A stretch of DNA of 64,000 nucleotides, from assembly GCA_019695175.1 (NCBI GenBank), contig JAIBAM010000004.1, positions 1 through 64,000 of the forward strand, written 5' to 3'. Positions 53,974 to 63,040 of this stretch are shown here, one piece after another. The notes below the pieces were generated by a model. It saw nothing but the letters and a program-made list of their open reading frames with translations, was not told the origin of the DNA and made no database searches. The translations under genes and the position numbers were made by a program. This DNA is from Bdellovibrionales bacterium (GTDB lineage Bacteria; Bdellovibrionota; Bdellovibrionia; Bdellovibrionales; UBA1609). Every line of letters begins with the position of its first letter. The stretch's first letter is position 1.

Positions 53974-54555
53974 TTATGATAAAAACTCTTGCAGCTGTTC
54001 CAGCTCTAGATTTGAATTCCATTGCATTTTTTCAAGAATTTTTCTGGAGGCTAAATGAGCCAAGCCATGGGTTTGGGTCCATTTTTTTAAAAATAACAGG
54101 GAAGTAAGTTCGTGATTTTGTTTTTTTGTTACTTCGTCTTTACTAAAAATCAATCGGGAGATTTCTAAAAACTGATTGGCTGCTATTTTTAGGTTTTCAT
54201 TTCCAAAAGAAAGAAGTTGTGGGGTCCAAATTAAATCAAAGAGTTGAGGGTGCTGCGTGGCAAATTCAATGTAGATTTGGCCACAACGACTGAACGATGA
54301 AACACTGGGGTCTGAAAATTTTAAAGTTAATTCGTTAAAAATTTGTGCCGCTATTTCGGCTAAAAGATCTTCTCGACTGCTAAAGTGTCGGTACAAAGCC
54401 ACATGGGAGACACCTAAATTCTTGGCAATGTTTCTTAGGGACCAACCATTGAGACCTTTTTTCTTTAAAAGACTTTTCCCTTGGGCAATGGATTTAGCGT
54501 GAAGATCACCGTGATGGTAGGGGCGGGGTTTATTTTTGAGGGTTTTCGGGGGCAT
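53974..54555 (-). CDS. TetR-family regulator
   Basis: This 193-residue protein opens with a basic stretch, KTLKNKPRPYHHGDL, followed by a helix-turn-helix (about 30-75; WSLRNIAKNLGVSHVALYRHFSSREDL). The PYHHGDL entry is typical of a TetR subgroup with a C-terminal WHG domain. It is divergent from the lipoprotein at 54690, with two perfectly matching operators between. It presumably represses the lipoprotein and itself. The ligand is unknown. Confidence 0.88.
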   Translation of the reverse strand: MPPKTLKNKPRPYHHGDLHAKSIAQGKSLLKKKGLNGWSLRNIAKNLGVSHVALYRHFSSREDLLAEIAAQIFNELTLKFSDPSVSSFSRCGQIYIEFATQHPQLFDLIWTPQLLSFGNENLKIAANQFLEISRLIFSKDEVTKKQNHELTSLLFLKKWTQTHGLAHLASRKILEKMQWNSNLELEQLQEFLS

Positions 54556-54618
54556 AGAACTCCCTTTCTTTTATTTAGGTTGTGGAAATAATGAACTAAA
54601 CGATTCGGACCACTTTAT

Positions 54619-54676
54619 ATTACCAAAGGTAACATTTTGTTGACAATTGAAATCTTTTAATGTTACCATTGGTAAT
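54619..54676. promoter_or_regulatory. Two inverted TetR operators around a promoter
   Basis: ATTACCAAAGGTAACAT (54619-54635) and its reverse-oriented counterpart ATGTTACCATTGGTAAT (54660-54676) share the ATTACC-NNN-GGTAA pattern in opposite orientation. A TTGACA -35 box (54640-54645) lies between them, so binding at the second site would cover the -10 and start region of the lipoprotein gene. The second site ends 13 bases before the ATG. Confidence 0.8.
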
Positions 54677-54689
54677 ATGGAGGTGCACA

Positions 54690-55385
54690 ATGGATGAAAA
54701 AGTTGCAAATAAAAGTAGTATTGATTCCAATGTTTGGAAAACGAATCAGGTGAAGAAAAAATCACTTCTTTTGAGTTTTTTAACTCTGTTGGGGGTGGGT
54801 TGTTCGGGGAAAACTGTGATCGTGCCCCTTTCTCCTCAGCCCTATGATCCGACTGAATTGACTTTAGTGTGGGTGGGTCGGGGTGAATCTATGATTTATC
54901 TCAATGGAACGTGGAAGAGAACTCCTGAAAGCGATTATGATTTTACCGTGGTACAACGCCGTTATCACAATCATTGGGTGAGTGTAAAAACGGCCCACCG
55001 TCGTCATCCGAATTACAATGGGAAAGCCGGGCCAAGGGATCAGGTAATGAGTTTTCGTGTGGACTTTTCTTCACCCTCTGAAAAATCCTCTAAAAAAGAT
55101 CAGGTTTTGGTTCAGTTGGATTCCAACTTGGGGCAAGGACAGGGTGAGACCGACAGGCAATTTCGTAACACTGTTTTGGAGTTTTCAGCTCAAGGGGTCA
55201 GTCGCTTTGCTCCGTACAATCGATACCGCATCACTCAACACTATCAGTATGAAGTAGGAGCGTTGGAAGAAACAGTGGAGTTATTCAAACAAAACGAGGG
55301 CTCAAAAACCCTTTTTGTACAGATTCATGAAAAGGCCACCCTTTTTGCCCCTCACAAATTTTCCACGCCGCCCACTTCATTTTAA
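54690..55385 (+). CDS. Hypothetical lipoprotein under TetR control
   Basis: About 231 residues from ATG 54690 (GGAGG six bases upstream). The hydrophobic stretch and lipobox LLLSFLTLLGVGC lie about 30 residues from this start, longer than usual; a GTG at 54750 would give a standard lipoprotein leader. The mature part is beta-rich with many aromatic and basic residues (WVGRGESMIYLNGTWKRTPE) and no known domain. Divergent from the TetR gene. Function is unknown; a stress- or ligand-induced envelope protein is likely. Confidence 0.7.
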   Translation: MDEKVANKSSIDSNVWKTNQVKKKSLLLSFLTLLGVGCSGKTVIVPLSPQPYDPTELTLVWVGRGESMIYLNGTWKRTPESDYDFTVVQRRYHNHWVSVKTAHRRHPNYNGKAGPRDQVMSFRVDFSSPSEKSSKKDQVLVQLDSNLGQGQGETDRQFRNTVLEFSAQGVSRFAPYNRYRITQHYQYEVGALEETVELFKQNEGSKTLFVQIHEKATLFAPHKFSTPPTSF

Positions 55386-55600
55386 AAGTATTTTCTCAGG
55401 AGAGGGGGAAGTCCCTCTCCATAAATCTAAAAATATTTAAAAAATTTTTTTTCATTCTCAATTTGAATCATAACAACTTTTATTTATCACAAGAATTCCG
55501 ATGAGTTGCTCATAAAATAAAAAGTACCTGTGTTGGCGCTTATATTTGAGACAAAAAAATGAAATTTTAGGTATAATTGGTTATGGGCGGGGTAAAAAAA

Positions 55601-56944
55601 ATGATTAAAGCTATTTTATTTTTAATTGTGAGTCTTGCCTTCACTAGTCACGCTTGGGGGCAAACAACCTCCGTGCAAACTCCAATATTAAAATCACCAG
55701 AATTAGCGGGGGGCTCTAGTAGATGCGTGCCGGCCGTTAATCAGGCCAATGATTTATGTTTTACTCAGACTGAGAGCGTTCAGGCTAAAGCGGCTGGGGC
55801 AGCGGTATTTGGTGCGTCTTCTGTGCCAAGTGAAATTGTACCAACTTCAATGTTTGCAGTTCAAGGAGCAGATTTAGGAACCACTGCAAATTCTAACGCC
55901 GTCAGCCTGTGCGATCAGGCTTATAAATTGTGTCACAAAGGATGTAATGCAGATCTTCAAAAATTGCAAATTGCACAAAGAGGAGAAGGAACAAGTCATG
56001 CCCAAGCAGATGAAACAGAATTGCGAAAAACAATTCAAGCGTGTAGCCAATTTCAGAAGAGAGCCTTGGCATTTGCTGGGGGTGCGGCTGAAACGGTCAG
56101 AGCAGGTGCACAAGCAGGTGAAGTTAGAGATGCAGCCGCAGCAAGTGGCGCCGGAGGGGAAGGCTTTTTTTCTGAGCACAAAAAGGAAATTGCGGCAGGA
56201 GTTATTGGGTTGGGTTTAGGCTATTTATTAGGTAAGAAGAAGGACAAAGATAAGAAGGAATCAACTTCCACTGAGCCAACAACAACACCAACAACAAATA
56301 CTGCGATTTCGTGTGGAGCCGATGAAGCCTATCAAAACAGCAGTTGTACTGAGCAGCTCATAAAGGAATGCAGTTGTATTGCTTCTATTGGCTCCAACCG
56401 GTGCACTCTTTTTACCAATAATTATTGTGGTTTTAATACACCCACGAATACAGTCAATACAGCGCCTGGGTTAGGTTCTCAGCTTTGTCAAGATGCCATG
56501 GCCCAATCCTATTGCGCCAATGCCGCCCAGGCTGATAATCGTAAAGTTTGCTATAGTTGTAGAAGTTTAACGGATCGAAAGGCCTTGGCCTGTGGTCAGA
56601 GCTTGGGGAAGGAAAGCAGCAATGAGGAAATTCTAAGATACAAAGCCCTTTGTCCCGACGATCCGATCAATGCCACCCCACGATGGGCGAGTGTCACTCC
56701 CGAATCGGAGCGTGACTCCTTGTCAGGTGGGCGGGTTGTGGTTGCAGATAAAAATAGTCCTCAGGCTGTTGTTATAAATAATAATAATTTAAACAGAAGT
56801 TTGGCTTCCACGGATGTGGCCCCAAGATTCGGACCCGGCGTTTTAAGTCGTGCTTCTCAAACGATTCAAGAAATTTGTGACCGTGGCGAAGCCAATTACT
56901 GTGGTCTTCGTCGTGGGATTTCGGATTCAGTAGAGAAAGAGTAA
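55601..56944 (+). CDS. Cysteine-rich secreted protein with internal membrane helix
   Basis: About 447 residues from ATG 55601 (MIKAILFLIVSLAFTSHAWGQ, a clear signal peptide); ATG 55577 upstream is less likely because GGGCGGGG fits the later start. The N-terminal half has cysteine pairs (CDQAYKLCHKGC), then an Ala/Gly/Glu-rich helical stretch. A single membrane helix follows, VIGLGLGYLLGKKKDKDKK (about residue 205). After a Thr/Pro spacer come many regularly spaced cysteines (CSCIASIGSNRC, CYSC). No domain is recognised. It may sit in the inner membrane with a disulfide-rich outer part. Confidence 0.65.
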   Translation: MIKAILFLIVSLAFTSHAWGQTTSVQTPILKSPELAGGSSRCVPAVNQANDLCFTQTESVQAKAAGAAVFGASSVPSEIVPTSMFAVQGADLGTTANSNAVSLCDQAYKLCHKGCNADLQKLQIAQRGEGTSHAQADETELRKTIQACSQFQKRALAFAGGAAETVRAGAQAGEVRDAAAASGAGGEGFFSEHKKEIAAGVIGLGLGYLLGKKKDKDKKESTSTEPTTTPTTNTAISCGADEAYQNSSCTEQLIKECSCIASIGSNRCTLFTNNYCGFNTPTNTVNTAPGLGSQLCQDAMAQSYCANAAQADNRKVCYSCRSLTDRKALACGQSLGKESSNEEILRYKALCPDDPINATPRWASVTPESERDSLSGGRVVVADKNSPQAVVINNNNLNRSLASTDVAPRFGPGVLSRASQTIQEICDRGEANYCGLRRGISDSVEKE

Positions 56945-57006
56945 GACGGGGCTTAACCTGAGTCTTTGGCGGTAATATTTTTTGAACTCGTCGCCAGGAT
57001 TTAGAG

Positions 57007-57945
57007 TCAGTCCGGCCAGGACTTTATGGCCTCAGAAATCAAAGTGACATCTTCACCACGGCAGCCCTCTTGTTTGCAAATGTGTGAGACGGCGCAATTT
57101 TTTTTCATTTCATAGTCAGTTTCACCTCGAACTAAAATTCCTTCCACTTCCCCAGAAGTTGAATTGAAGACAGCAGATCCTGAATTCCCTCCGTAAGTGT
57201 CTAGACTGGCAACCAAAAACCCATTTTCAAGGGAGCGGATAATCCCGTTTTGGGCTATTTTTGTGGGCAATCCGGAGGGATGACCAATAACAGTGAGATC
57301 TTCCCCGGGCTGTGGAACCCCTTGTGACCTTAAAGAAAGGGGGGTGGTGTGGGTCACAGGTCGATCCAAACGGACTATGGCAAAATCGCTTCCCTTAGGC
57401 TCCATGTGGGTCTTAAGAATGGACTGACAGTGAAACACTTTATCTGCGGGCACTTTACGAATTAAAGTGTGTTCGTGGAAAACGGAAAAACCAAAAACAA
57501 AATAAGTATTGTTACAATCAGCGGGAGTGCGAATGCAATGACCTGCGGTCATCATGATATCATTGCCCACTAAAAAACCAGAGCAAAAGGCAAGAGTCTC
57601 TTGCTCGCGGAAAGGCTCTTCTGGACACAGTTGGTATTCTTCTCCGTAGCTTTTCGTTAGAAGCTCTACTTCCTGAGCAGAAAATACCAATTGTCGAGAC
57701 CGCACTAAGGCCGCGGTACTTTGAGCTCGATGGAGCCAAAGGGGGTCTTGAATTTGATATAAATCTTTTCTGTTGTCTTTGCCGTAAATTACTTGAGGCA
57801 AAAAGTGATTTAAAAATAAAAAAGGTATATTTCTAGTGGAGGTCATGGAGGCATTTTCGGGTTCACTGGGAGGGGCAGGCTCTTCTTCTGAGCAGGACAC
57901 ATTGACGAACGATATAACTAAAAAAATTATAAGAATTTTTCGCAC
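57007..57945 (-). CDS. Trypsin-like serine protease lipoprotein
   Basis: About 312 residues starting at GTG 57945, chosen because GGAGGG lies 7 bases upstream and it gives a perfect lipoprotein leader, MRKILIIFLVISFVNVSCSE (lipidated Cys18). The S1-family triad is intact: His in MMTAGHCIR, Asp in GSDFAIVRLD and Ser in YGGNSGSAVFN. The GNSGSAVFN loop and overall style resemble V8/Glu-type secreted proteases. It is probably anchored to the outer membrane and acts in the periplasm or outside. It converges on the cysteine-rich protein gene. Confidence 0.88.
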   Translation of the reverse strand: MRKILIIFLVISFVNVSCSEEEPAPPSEPENASMTSTRNIPFLFLNHFLPQVIYGKDNRKDLYQIQDPLWLHRAQSTAALVRSRQLVFSAQEVELLTKSYGEEYQLCPEEPFREQETLAFCSGFLVGNDIMMTAGHCIRTPADCNNTYFVFGFSVFHEHTLIRKVPADKVFHCQSILKTHMEPKGSDFAIVRLDRPVTHTTPLSLRSQGVPQPGEDLTVIGHPSGLPTKIAQNGIIRSLENGFLVASLDTYGGNSGSAVFNSTSGEVEGILVRGETDYEMKKNCAVSHICKQEGCRGEDVTLISEAIKSWPD

Positions 57946-58362
57946 AACAAAACCCTCCGTTGGTAAGTTGTCGTTTCTAGAAGCCCTATCGGATGGATTT
58001 TTGAGAGAATTCAATAAATTCAAAAAAAGAAAATATAAATATAATGGATAAATAAATAGTAAGTGATGAATCGGTTCGAAATGGGGTTTTTACATTGCAC
58101 GACCAAAAAGGCTCGACCATGATCCTGAGAGTCAGGACTGCAAAAAAAGTAAAGAGGATCATTTTGGTGACGTTTTTTGTCAGCACTGGGGTGATTTTTT
58201 CAAAGACAGATGGGATCAAATCCCGCTTATTTGAATAGATTTCATGGCTCTATTGGCATCAGGCTTGCCTTTAGAACTTGAATGAAAAAGGGTTTTGAAC
58301 AGGAAAACTCTTTAAGGAATTAATAGCAGTTTAATTTTCCTTTTTCAAAGAGGATGGGTTTT
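57946..58362. other. Divergent region between the protease and the TPR protein genes
   Basis: About 415 bases with no credible gene; a 77-residue minus frame (57986-58219) is hydrophobic but lacks a ribosome site. An inverted repeat, TCCTGA-GAG-TCAGGA, lies at 58123-58137. Promoters for both neighbours should be here. Confidence 0.45.
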
Positions 58363-61300
58363 GTGAAAGTAAACTTTTTTCTATTAAATGTAATAAAACA
58401 GGTGGCAGAAGTTTGTCTTATTTTTGTCACAGTTTTTGAGCCACTGGTTTCTTGGTCCAATGGTATGGATCAAAAAACCCATTCATTATTAATTGAAAAA
58501 TTAGAAAATGCGCAAAAAGGAATGTCGAATCAGTCTAAAGAGTGGCAGTCTGTAACTCTGAGACTTGCGGACTTATATGCCGATCGTGCGCGGTTGCAGT
58601 TTATTACAAAAAATGAAAAAAAATGTGACTCATGCCCTGATGGTAAAAAAGATCGTGAACTGGCTGTAAGCTCGTACAGAAAAGTTTTACCTTTTTTGCC
58701 CAACGATCAAAAGGGCGAAACCTTATTAAAAATTTCCCACTTATTGCAAGTTTTAGGTAAAGAGGGTCAGGCCTTAGAGACATTAAATGTGATTTTTTCT
58801 GGCAAAGCTTATTCTGAAGAAATTGTTGCAAGAGCTCACAATCAAGCTGGAGATATTTTTTATAAACAAAATAAATTTGAAATAGCTGAAGATCATTATA
58901 AAATTGCAATTCGATCTGAGGATTTGCCCAATCCGGGGATGACTTGGTATCGCCTGTCTTGGTCTGAATTAAATCAGGATAAAGTGAAAGAAGCTACAAC
59001 TCATTTGATCCATATTTTAACCTCCTCAGAATTATTAGAAATTAAAAATCAGGAGGGAACACAATTTGATAAATCATTTCATGAAGATGTTTCTCGGGAC
59101 CTAGTTATATTTATGGCTCGTGGCGCAACGGTGGATTCGGAAGCCACGGCTAAAAAACAAACGAACCAGCTTGTGGAATTGACTCCAGAAGAGTTACGCC
59201 GAGAAAATTTACGTCTTTTTGCCACGGAATTGGAGCGACTGGGAAAAAAGAAAACAGCATTAACTGCTTGGCGTGTTTATCAGGAACTTGTGATAGCCGA
59301 GTTGCCTGTTGATAAAGCGGATGTGGAAAACTTAGAAGTGCAAATTCATTTGGCCCAGTTGCAATGGGATTTGCGACAAAAAAAGGCCAGCCTAGATGAG
59401 TTCTCCCAAGCCATGGAATTATGGCAAAAAAAGGGGTGTAAATTAGAAAATTGTACGGAGTTGGAAAAACGAAGCAAAAACTTTGTTATTACTTGGCATA
59501 AATTAGAAAAAACCAAACCTTCCTCTGAGGTTTTGCAAGCATATAAGATATATTTACTAGCCTTCAGTCAAGATGGAGATATGACAATTCGAGCCGCCTC
59601 GGTCGCAGAGCAACAAAAAAAATTCAAAGATGCCACCGAGCTTTATGCTCAATCTGCCAACCTATTTCACCAGAGGCTCAAAAAAGGAGAAGCTTCGGCC
59701 CAGTCCATGCTGGAGAACTCATTGTTAAAACAAATCGAAAATGCTGAAGTGACACGTGATAAACAAATTCGTCTTTCATCCTATGATCACTATTTAAATC
59801 TCAACGGACAGGGTAAAAAAGTTGTGGAAGTTCGTTATCAGAAAGGACAAGTGTTAAATGAAATGGGCCAAACCCTTGCTGCCTACGAAATTTTTATAGC
59901 TCTGGCTTTAGAGAACAAATCCGATCATCACGCCTTACGATTGAAATCCGCTGACTTGGCTTTGGATGCCTTGGCACTTCTAAAGGATGATGGATCGATT
60001 TATGAAAAATCAAAACAGCTTTCAGTTTTTTATCCTGAGAGGAAAAAAGAATATCAATTGTTGCAAGTGCAAGCTGCGATTCGTTTGGCCGCCCATGTTT
60101 TAAATTTGAAAGAATCTCCTTCGGACTCGGTTTTGCAAAAAGAGTACGATCGACTCAGTCAACTACCGTTACAGAACGTGTCGCTTGAGAATCGCATTCT
60201 TGTTTATCACAATCGTTTGAGTCTTGCAGAAAGAAGAAGAGATTTAGAGGGTGTGGAACAAACGGCAGAACTCATGCTCCAACTTAAAAAAATAAAAGAC
60301 AAAGATCGGGAGTTTGCATTGGAGCGTTTGGTGTGGGTCGCAGAAATGAAATTGGATTTCCTTGCCGCTTTTCAAGGCGCAAGAAAAATGTCCCAACCTC
60401 AACTCAGTCCCGTTTTACGCTTACTGCGTTTGGCAATGCTCAGTGAGTTGGCTGGCAATGACCCATCACCTTATTATCAAAAAGCTTTAACTCAATCACG
60501 GGATCCGAAGCAAAAATTGCAAATCCGTATGGCTCTGGTCAGAGTTTCGAAAAGACCATGGCAAGAGTTTAAAAATCAAGCTCCTGAGTTGAAAAAAAAT
60601 CGGGATTTGATGGGAAGAATTTTATTCGATGTATACGCTCGTAAGGGACAGGATAAGGAAGCCCTTCAGATTATAAATAAATATAATTTAATAAAATCTC
60701 CTTTAAATATAATCTTAGCTCAGAATGATTTTATTTCCAAATGGAAGAAATCGGAACGACGTTTGAGTCAGCACCAATTGCGCGGACAAAGTGAATCTCT
60801 TATGAAGCAAACGATTCAATCCCGTTTACAACTTATTAGTGAACAAGAAAAGTTTGGCAAACAAGCTGTGCAGCAATCCTATTGGTTAGGTCAATTTGTC
60901 GTTATTTCTACTTTGGCAAGGGAGTATGGTCGTTTAAGTGAAGATTTACTGAATCTTCCCATTCCAAGACGATTGAAAGGGGAAATAAAAATGCAATATC
61001 AGAACATGGTGGCGGCCCAAGCTGAAAAATTTAAACAAGACAGTGAAAGAACTAAAGAAAAATTAAATCAATTTTATAGTAATAGCCAATCGACTGATGA
61101 AATTAAAACAGCTTATCAGGATTCTAACGGTAATGTGCGCAAGCTTTTAGGGGAACAAATTAAAACCTTAATGAAGTTATTTGAAAATCAAAGTGAAGCT
61201 CGAGAGTTGAAAAGGGTTTTAGCTGAAGAAAAGAAAACTCCGCGTTCTGAAGAGTTACTTCGAGTTCGTAATAAATTGCGAAGGAGTCCTTTCGATGAAG

Positions 61301-61410
61301 GACTGATTAAGGAATATAAGGAGTTGGCTGAGCAAAGTGGAAATGTAACCTTGGTTGCCTTTCTAGATCAAAGGTTACAACAGTTTAAATTGACGGGGTT
61401 GAGACCATGA
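58363..61410 (+). CDS. Very long periplasmic TPR-type helical-repeat protein
   Basis: About 1015 residues from GTG 58363; an ATG at 58354 lies too close to AAAGAGG. An N-terminal hydrophobic segment (about 5-27) is followed almost entirely by helix pairs with TPR spacing, for example ARAHNQAGDIFYKQNKFEIAEDHYKIAI near residue 165 and YQKGQVLNEMGQTLAAYEIF near 495. The last 100 residues are coiled-coil-like. It overlaps the next gene by four bases and leads to an AgmX/PglI-like protein, so it is likely a structural part of an envelope-spanning gliding- or transport-type complex. Confidence 0.78.
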   Translation: MKVNFFLLNVIKQVAEVCLIFVTVFEPLVSWSNGMDQKTHSLLIEKLENAQKGMSNQSKEWQSVTLRLADLYADRARLQFITKNEKKCDSCPDGKKDRELAVSSYRKVLPFLPNDQKGETLLKISHLLQVLGKEGQALETLNVIFSGKAYSEEIVARAHNQAGDIFYKQNKFEIAEDHYKIAIRSEDLPNPGMTWYRLSWSELNQDKVKEATTHLIHILTSSELLEIKNQEGTQFDKSFHEDVSRDLVIFMARGATVDSEATAKKQTNQLVELTPEELRRENLRLFATELERLGKKKTALTAWRVYQELVIAELPVDKADVENLEVQIHLAQLQWDLRQKKASLDEFSQAMELWQKKGCKLENCTELEKRSKNFVITWHKLEKTKPSSEVLQAYKIYLLAFSQDGDMTIRAASVAEQQKKFKDATELYAQSANLFHQRLKKGEASAQSMLENSLLKQIENAEVTRDKQIRLSSYDHYLNLNGQGKKVVEVRYQKGQVLNEMGQTLAAYEIFIALALENKSDHHALRLKSADLALDALALLKDDGSIYEKSKQLSVFYPERKKEYQLLQVQAAIRLAAHVLNLKESPSDSVLQKEYDRLSQLPLQNVSLENRILVYHNRLSLAERRRDLEGVEQTAELMLQLKKIKDKDREFALERLVWVAEMKLDFLAAFQGARKMSQPQLSPVLRLLRLAMLSELAGNDPSPYYQKALTQSRDPKQKLQIRMALVRVSKRPWQEFKNQAPELKKNRDLMGRILFDVYARKGQDKEALQIINKYNLIKSPLNIILAQNDFISKWKKSERRLSQHQLRGQSESLMKQTIQSRLQLISEQEKFGKQAVQQSYWLGQFVVISTLAREYGRLSEDLLNLPIPRRLKGEIKMQYQNMVAAQAEKFKQDSERTKEKLNQFYSNSQSTDEIKTAYQDSNGNVRKLLGEQIKTLMKLFENQSEARELKRVLAEEKKTPRSEELLRVRNKLRRSPFDEGLIKEYKELAEQSGNVTLVAFLDQRLQQFKLTGLRP

Positions 61411-61799
61411 CAGAAATAAAGAAACATAATTTTTTAAAGAATCTTAATATTAATAAATTATATTTAATAATATTTTTATTTGCTTGGAGCACTTTTTCTA
61501 TGGAATTTTTTTCTATGGATTTTGCGATGGGGGCTGAGACGTTGCCTCTTGTGAAAGGCAGCAATGTGAAAAGTGGTAAAAAGAAATCCAAATCCACCAG
61601 TGATCGGCCCACAAAAAAATCCATCGGAGGGAGTCATTTACAAACGGACGTTCAGTTCTCCGGACATGAAATTAATGGAAAATATCAGGTTCCTGGCGAG
61701 GCCTCTGCCGTTGTCGAGCAAGAAAAACCTCTTTTGGATCTTATTGAGCCCCGAAGGGACTTTAAGGATCGATTGAATCAACAATTGAGACAGAGATAA
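61407..61799 (+). CDS. Small secreted protein in the AgmX-like operon
   Basis: This 130-residue protein has a hydrophobic export segment (about 17-45). A lysine-rich stretch (KSGKKKSKSTSDRPTKKS) follows, then a conserved-looking end, EKPLLDLIEPRRDFKDRL. No domain is recognised. It is coupled to the TPR gene by an ATGA overlap and is followed 11 bases later by the TonB-like gene. The DLIEPRRDF segment could be a contact site for a partner in the complex. Confidence 0.65.
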   Translation: MTEIKKHNFLKNLNINKLYLIIFLFAWSTFSMEFFSMDFAMGAETLPLVKGSNVKSGKKKSKSTSDRPTKKSIGGSHLQTDVQFSGHEINGKYQVPGEASAVVEQEKPLLDLIEPRRDFKDRLNQQLRQR

Positions 61800-61810
61800 A
61801 GGAGTCACTT

Positions 61811-63022
61811 ATGGAAAATAAAAGCCTACTTGTGCTTGAAAATACGAAGGGTCAAGTGGTCCGGCATTTATTGTGGCCTGTGAACTCCCTTGTGGTGGTG
61901 ATCAATCAAAAAACAGGTCGAGTGGAATTTGTGGAAGATAGTTCTATTTTAGAAAAACAGGAAATTCCTCATGTTGTATTGGCTGAGCTTCGTCGGGATC
62001 AATTATTAAAAAAAGACTTGTTACTTGAAGGTCGAGGACGATTGCGACTGGTTGACCATATTGATCAAGTGGCTGGTTTAGTGGAGCCTGAAATAGAAGA
62101 TCCTAATGATTTGTTTTTTATTGGTAAATGGACTTTGATTTCTCACGGGGTTCTTCTTGTTTTATTGTTGGGTGCTAGTTTTATTTTGAGTCGAATGCAA
62201 AAAGAGAAGGAAGTCACCGTAACAGTTTTTCAGCAACAGGATTTGCCGCAAGCAAAAGTGCAAACTGTAAAAGTAGCTGATAAAAAAATAGAACCCATTA
62301 AACAAAAAGCAAAGGTGGCAAATAAAACCGTTAAAGTAAAAAAAACCACCTCTGTAACTCGACCCAAAACTCTTAAGAAAAATTCTGTCTCCACGCAAAC
62401 CAGTATAAGTGAGGTGGGGGCTTTAGGGGCTTTTGGTGGAATGAACAATGGAAAAAAAGGGAGTGCGGGTTTTAATGTGAACGCCACCAATGCATCCATG
62501 GGTACGGGTCTAAATAAAGTGGGTCAAGGGGGTGCCGGAGGATTTCAACAGGCAGTTCATGGACAAGGTCTCGTGTCCTCACCCGTTGGATCCGGTGGAG
62601 TGACAGGGAATGGAGGTTATGCCACTCGTGGCAAAGGGGGAGGTCGTCCGGGCTACGGTTCGATGTCCATGGTGGGTGGATCCCAGGGCATGACTTTGCC
62701 TTTGGAAGAAGAGGCCTTAGTTGAAGGGGGTTTAGATAAAGATCAAATTGCTGCGGTTATTCAGAGAAATATTGGTCAGATCTTATATTGCTATGAAAAA
62801 GGTTTACAAGTTCAAACCCATTTAACGGGAAGAGTTTCTGTTCGTTTTGTTATTAATCCAAGGGGTCAAGTTGCAACGGCAGGGATCAACAGCAGCAGTT
62901 TAAAATCCTCTTCAGTTGAAGGCTGTATTCTAAATAAACTTCGTGGATGGCAATTTCCAAAGCCTATAGGTGGTGTGAATGTAAAAGTGACCTATCCCTT
63001 CGTTTTAAGAAGAATGAGTTAA
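61811..63022 (+). CDS. AgmX/PglI-like TonB-type protein
   Basis: This 403-residue protein has a cytoplasmic N-terminal domain (about 1-105), a single membrane helix (about 108-125), a Lys-rich then Gly/Asn-rich periplasmic region (about 130-295), and a C-terminal TonB-like domain (about 308-403). The C-terminal domain shows IQRNIGQILYCYEKGL, GRVSVRFVINPRGQV and FPKPIGGVNVKVTYPF, the AgmX/PglI pattern of myxobacteria. There the domain belongs to the proton-driven gliding machine or related energised envelope systems. No TolQ/TolR-type motor genes are in the window; they may lie elsewhere. AAAGGAG precedes the ATG. Confidence 0.82.
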   Translation: MENKSLLVLENTKGQVVRHLLWPVNSLVVVINQKTGRVEFVEDSSILEKQEIPHVVLAELRRDQLLKKDLLLEGRGRLRLVDHIDQVAGLVEPEIEDPNDLFFIGKWTLISHGVLLVLLLGASFILSRMQKEKEVTVTVFQQQDLPQAKVQTVKVADKKIEPIKQKAKVANKTVKVKKTTSVTRPKTLKKNSVSTQTSISEVGALGAFGGMNNGKKGSAGFNVNATNASMGTGLNKVGQGGAGGFQQAVHGQGLVSSPVGSGGVTGNGGYATRGKGGGRPGYGSMSMVGGSQGMTLPLEEEALVEGGLDKDQIAAVIQRNIGQILYCYEKGLQVQTHLTGRVSVRFVINPRGQVATAGINSSSLKSSSVEGCILNKLRGWQFPKPIGGVNVKVTYPFVLRRMS

Positions 63023-63040
63023 GGTAATAAGGAGAGCCGT

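Noticed and set aside
57986-58219. Hydrophobic 77-residue minus frame upstream of the protease
   Set aside because: No ribosome site, overlaps the probable promoter region, and hydrophobicity is explained by AT-rich DNA.
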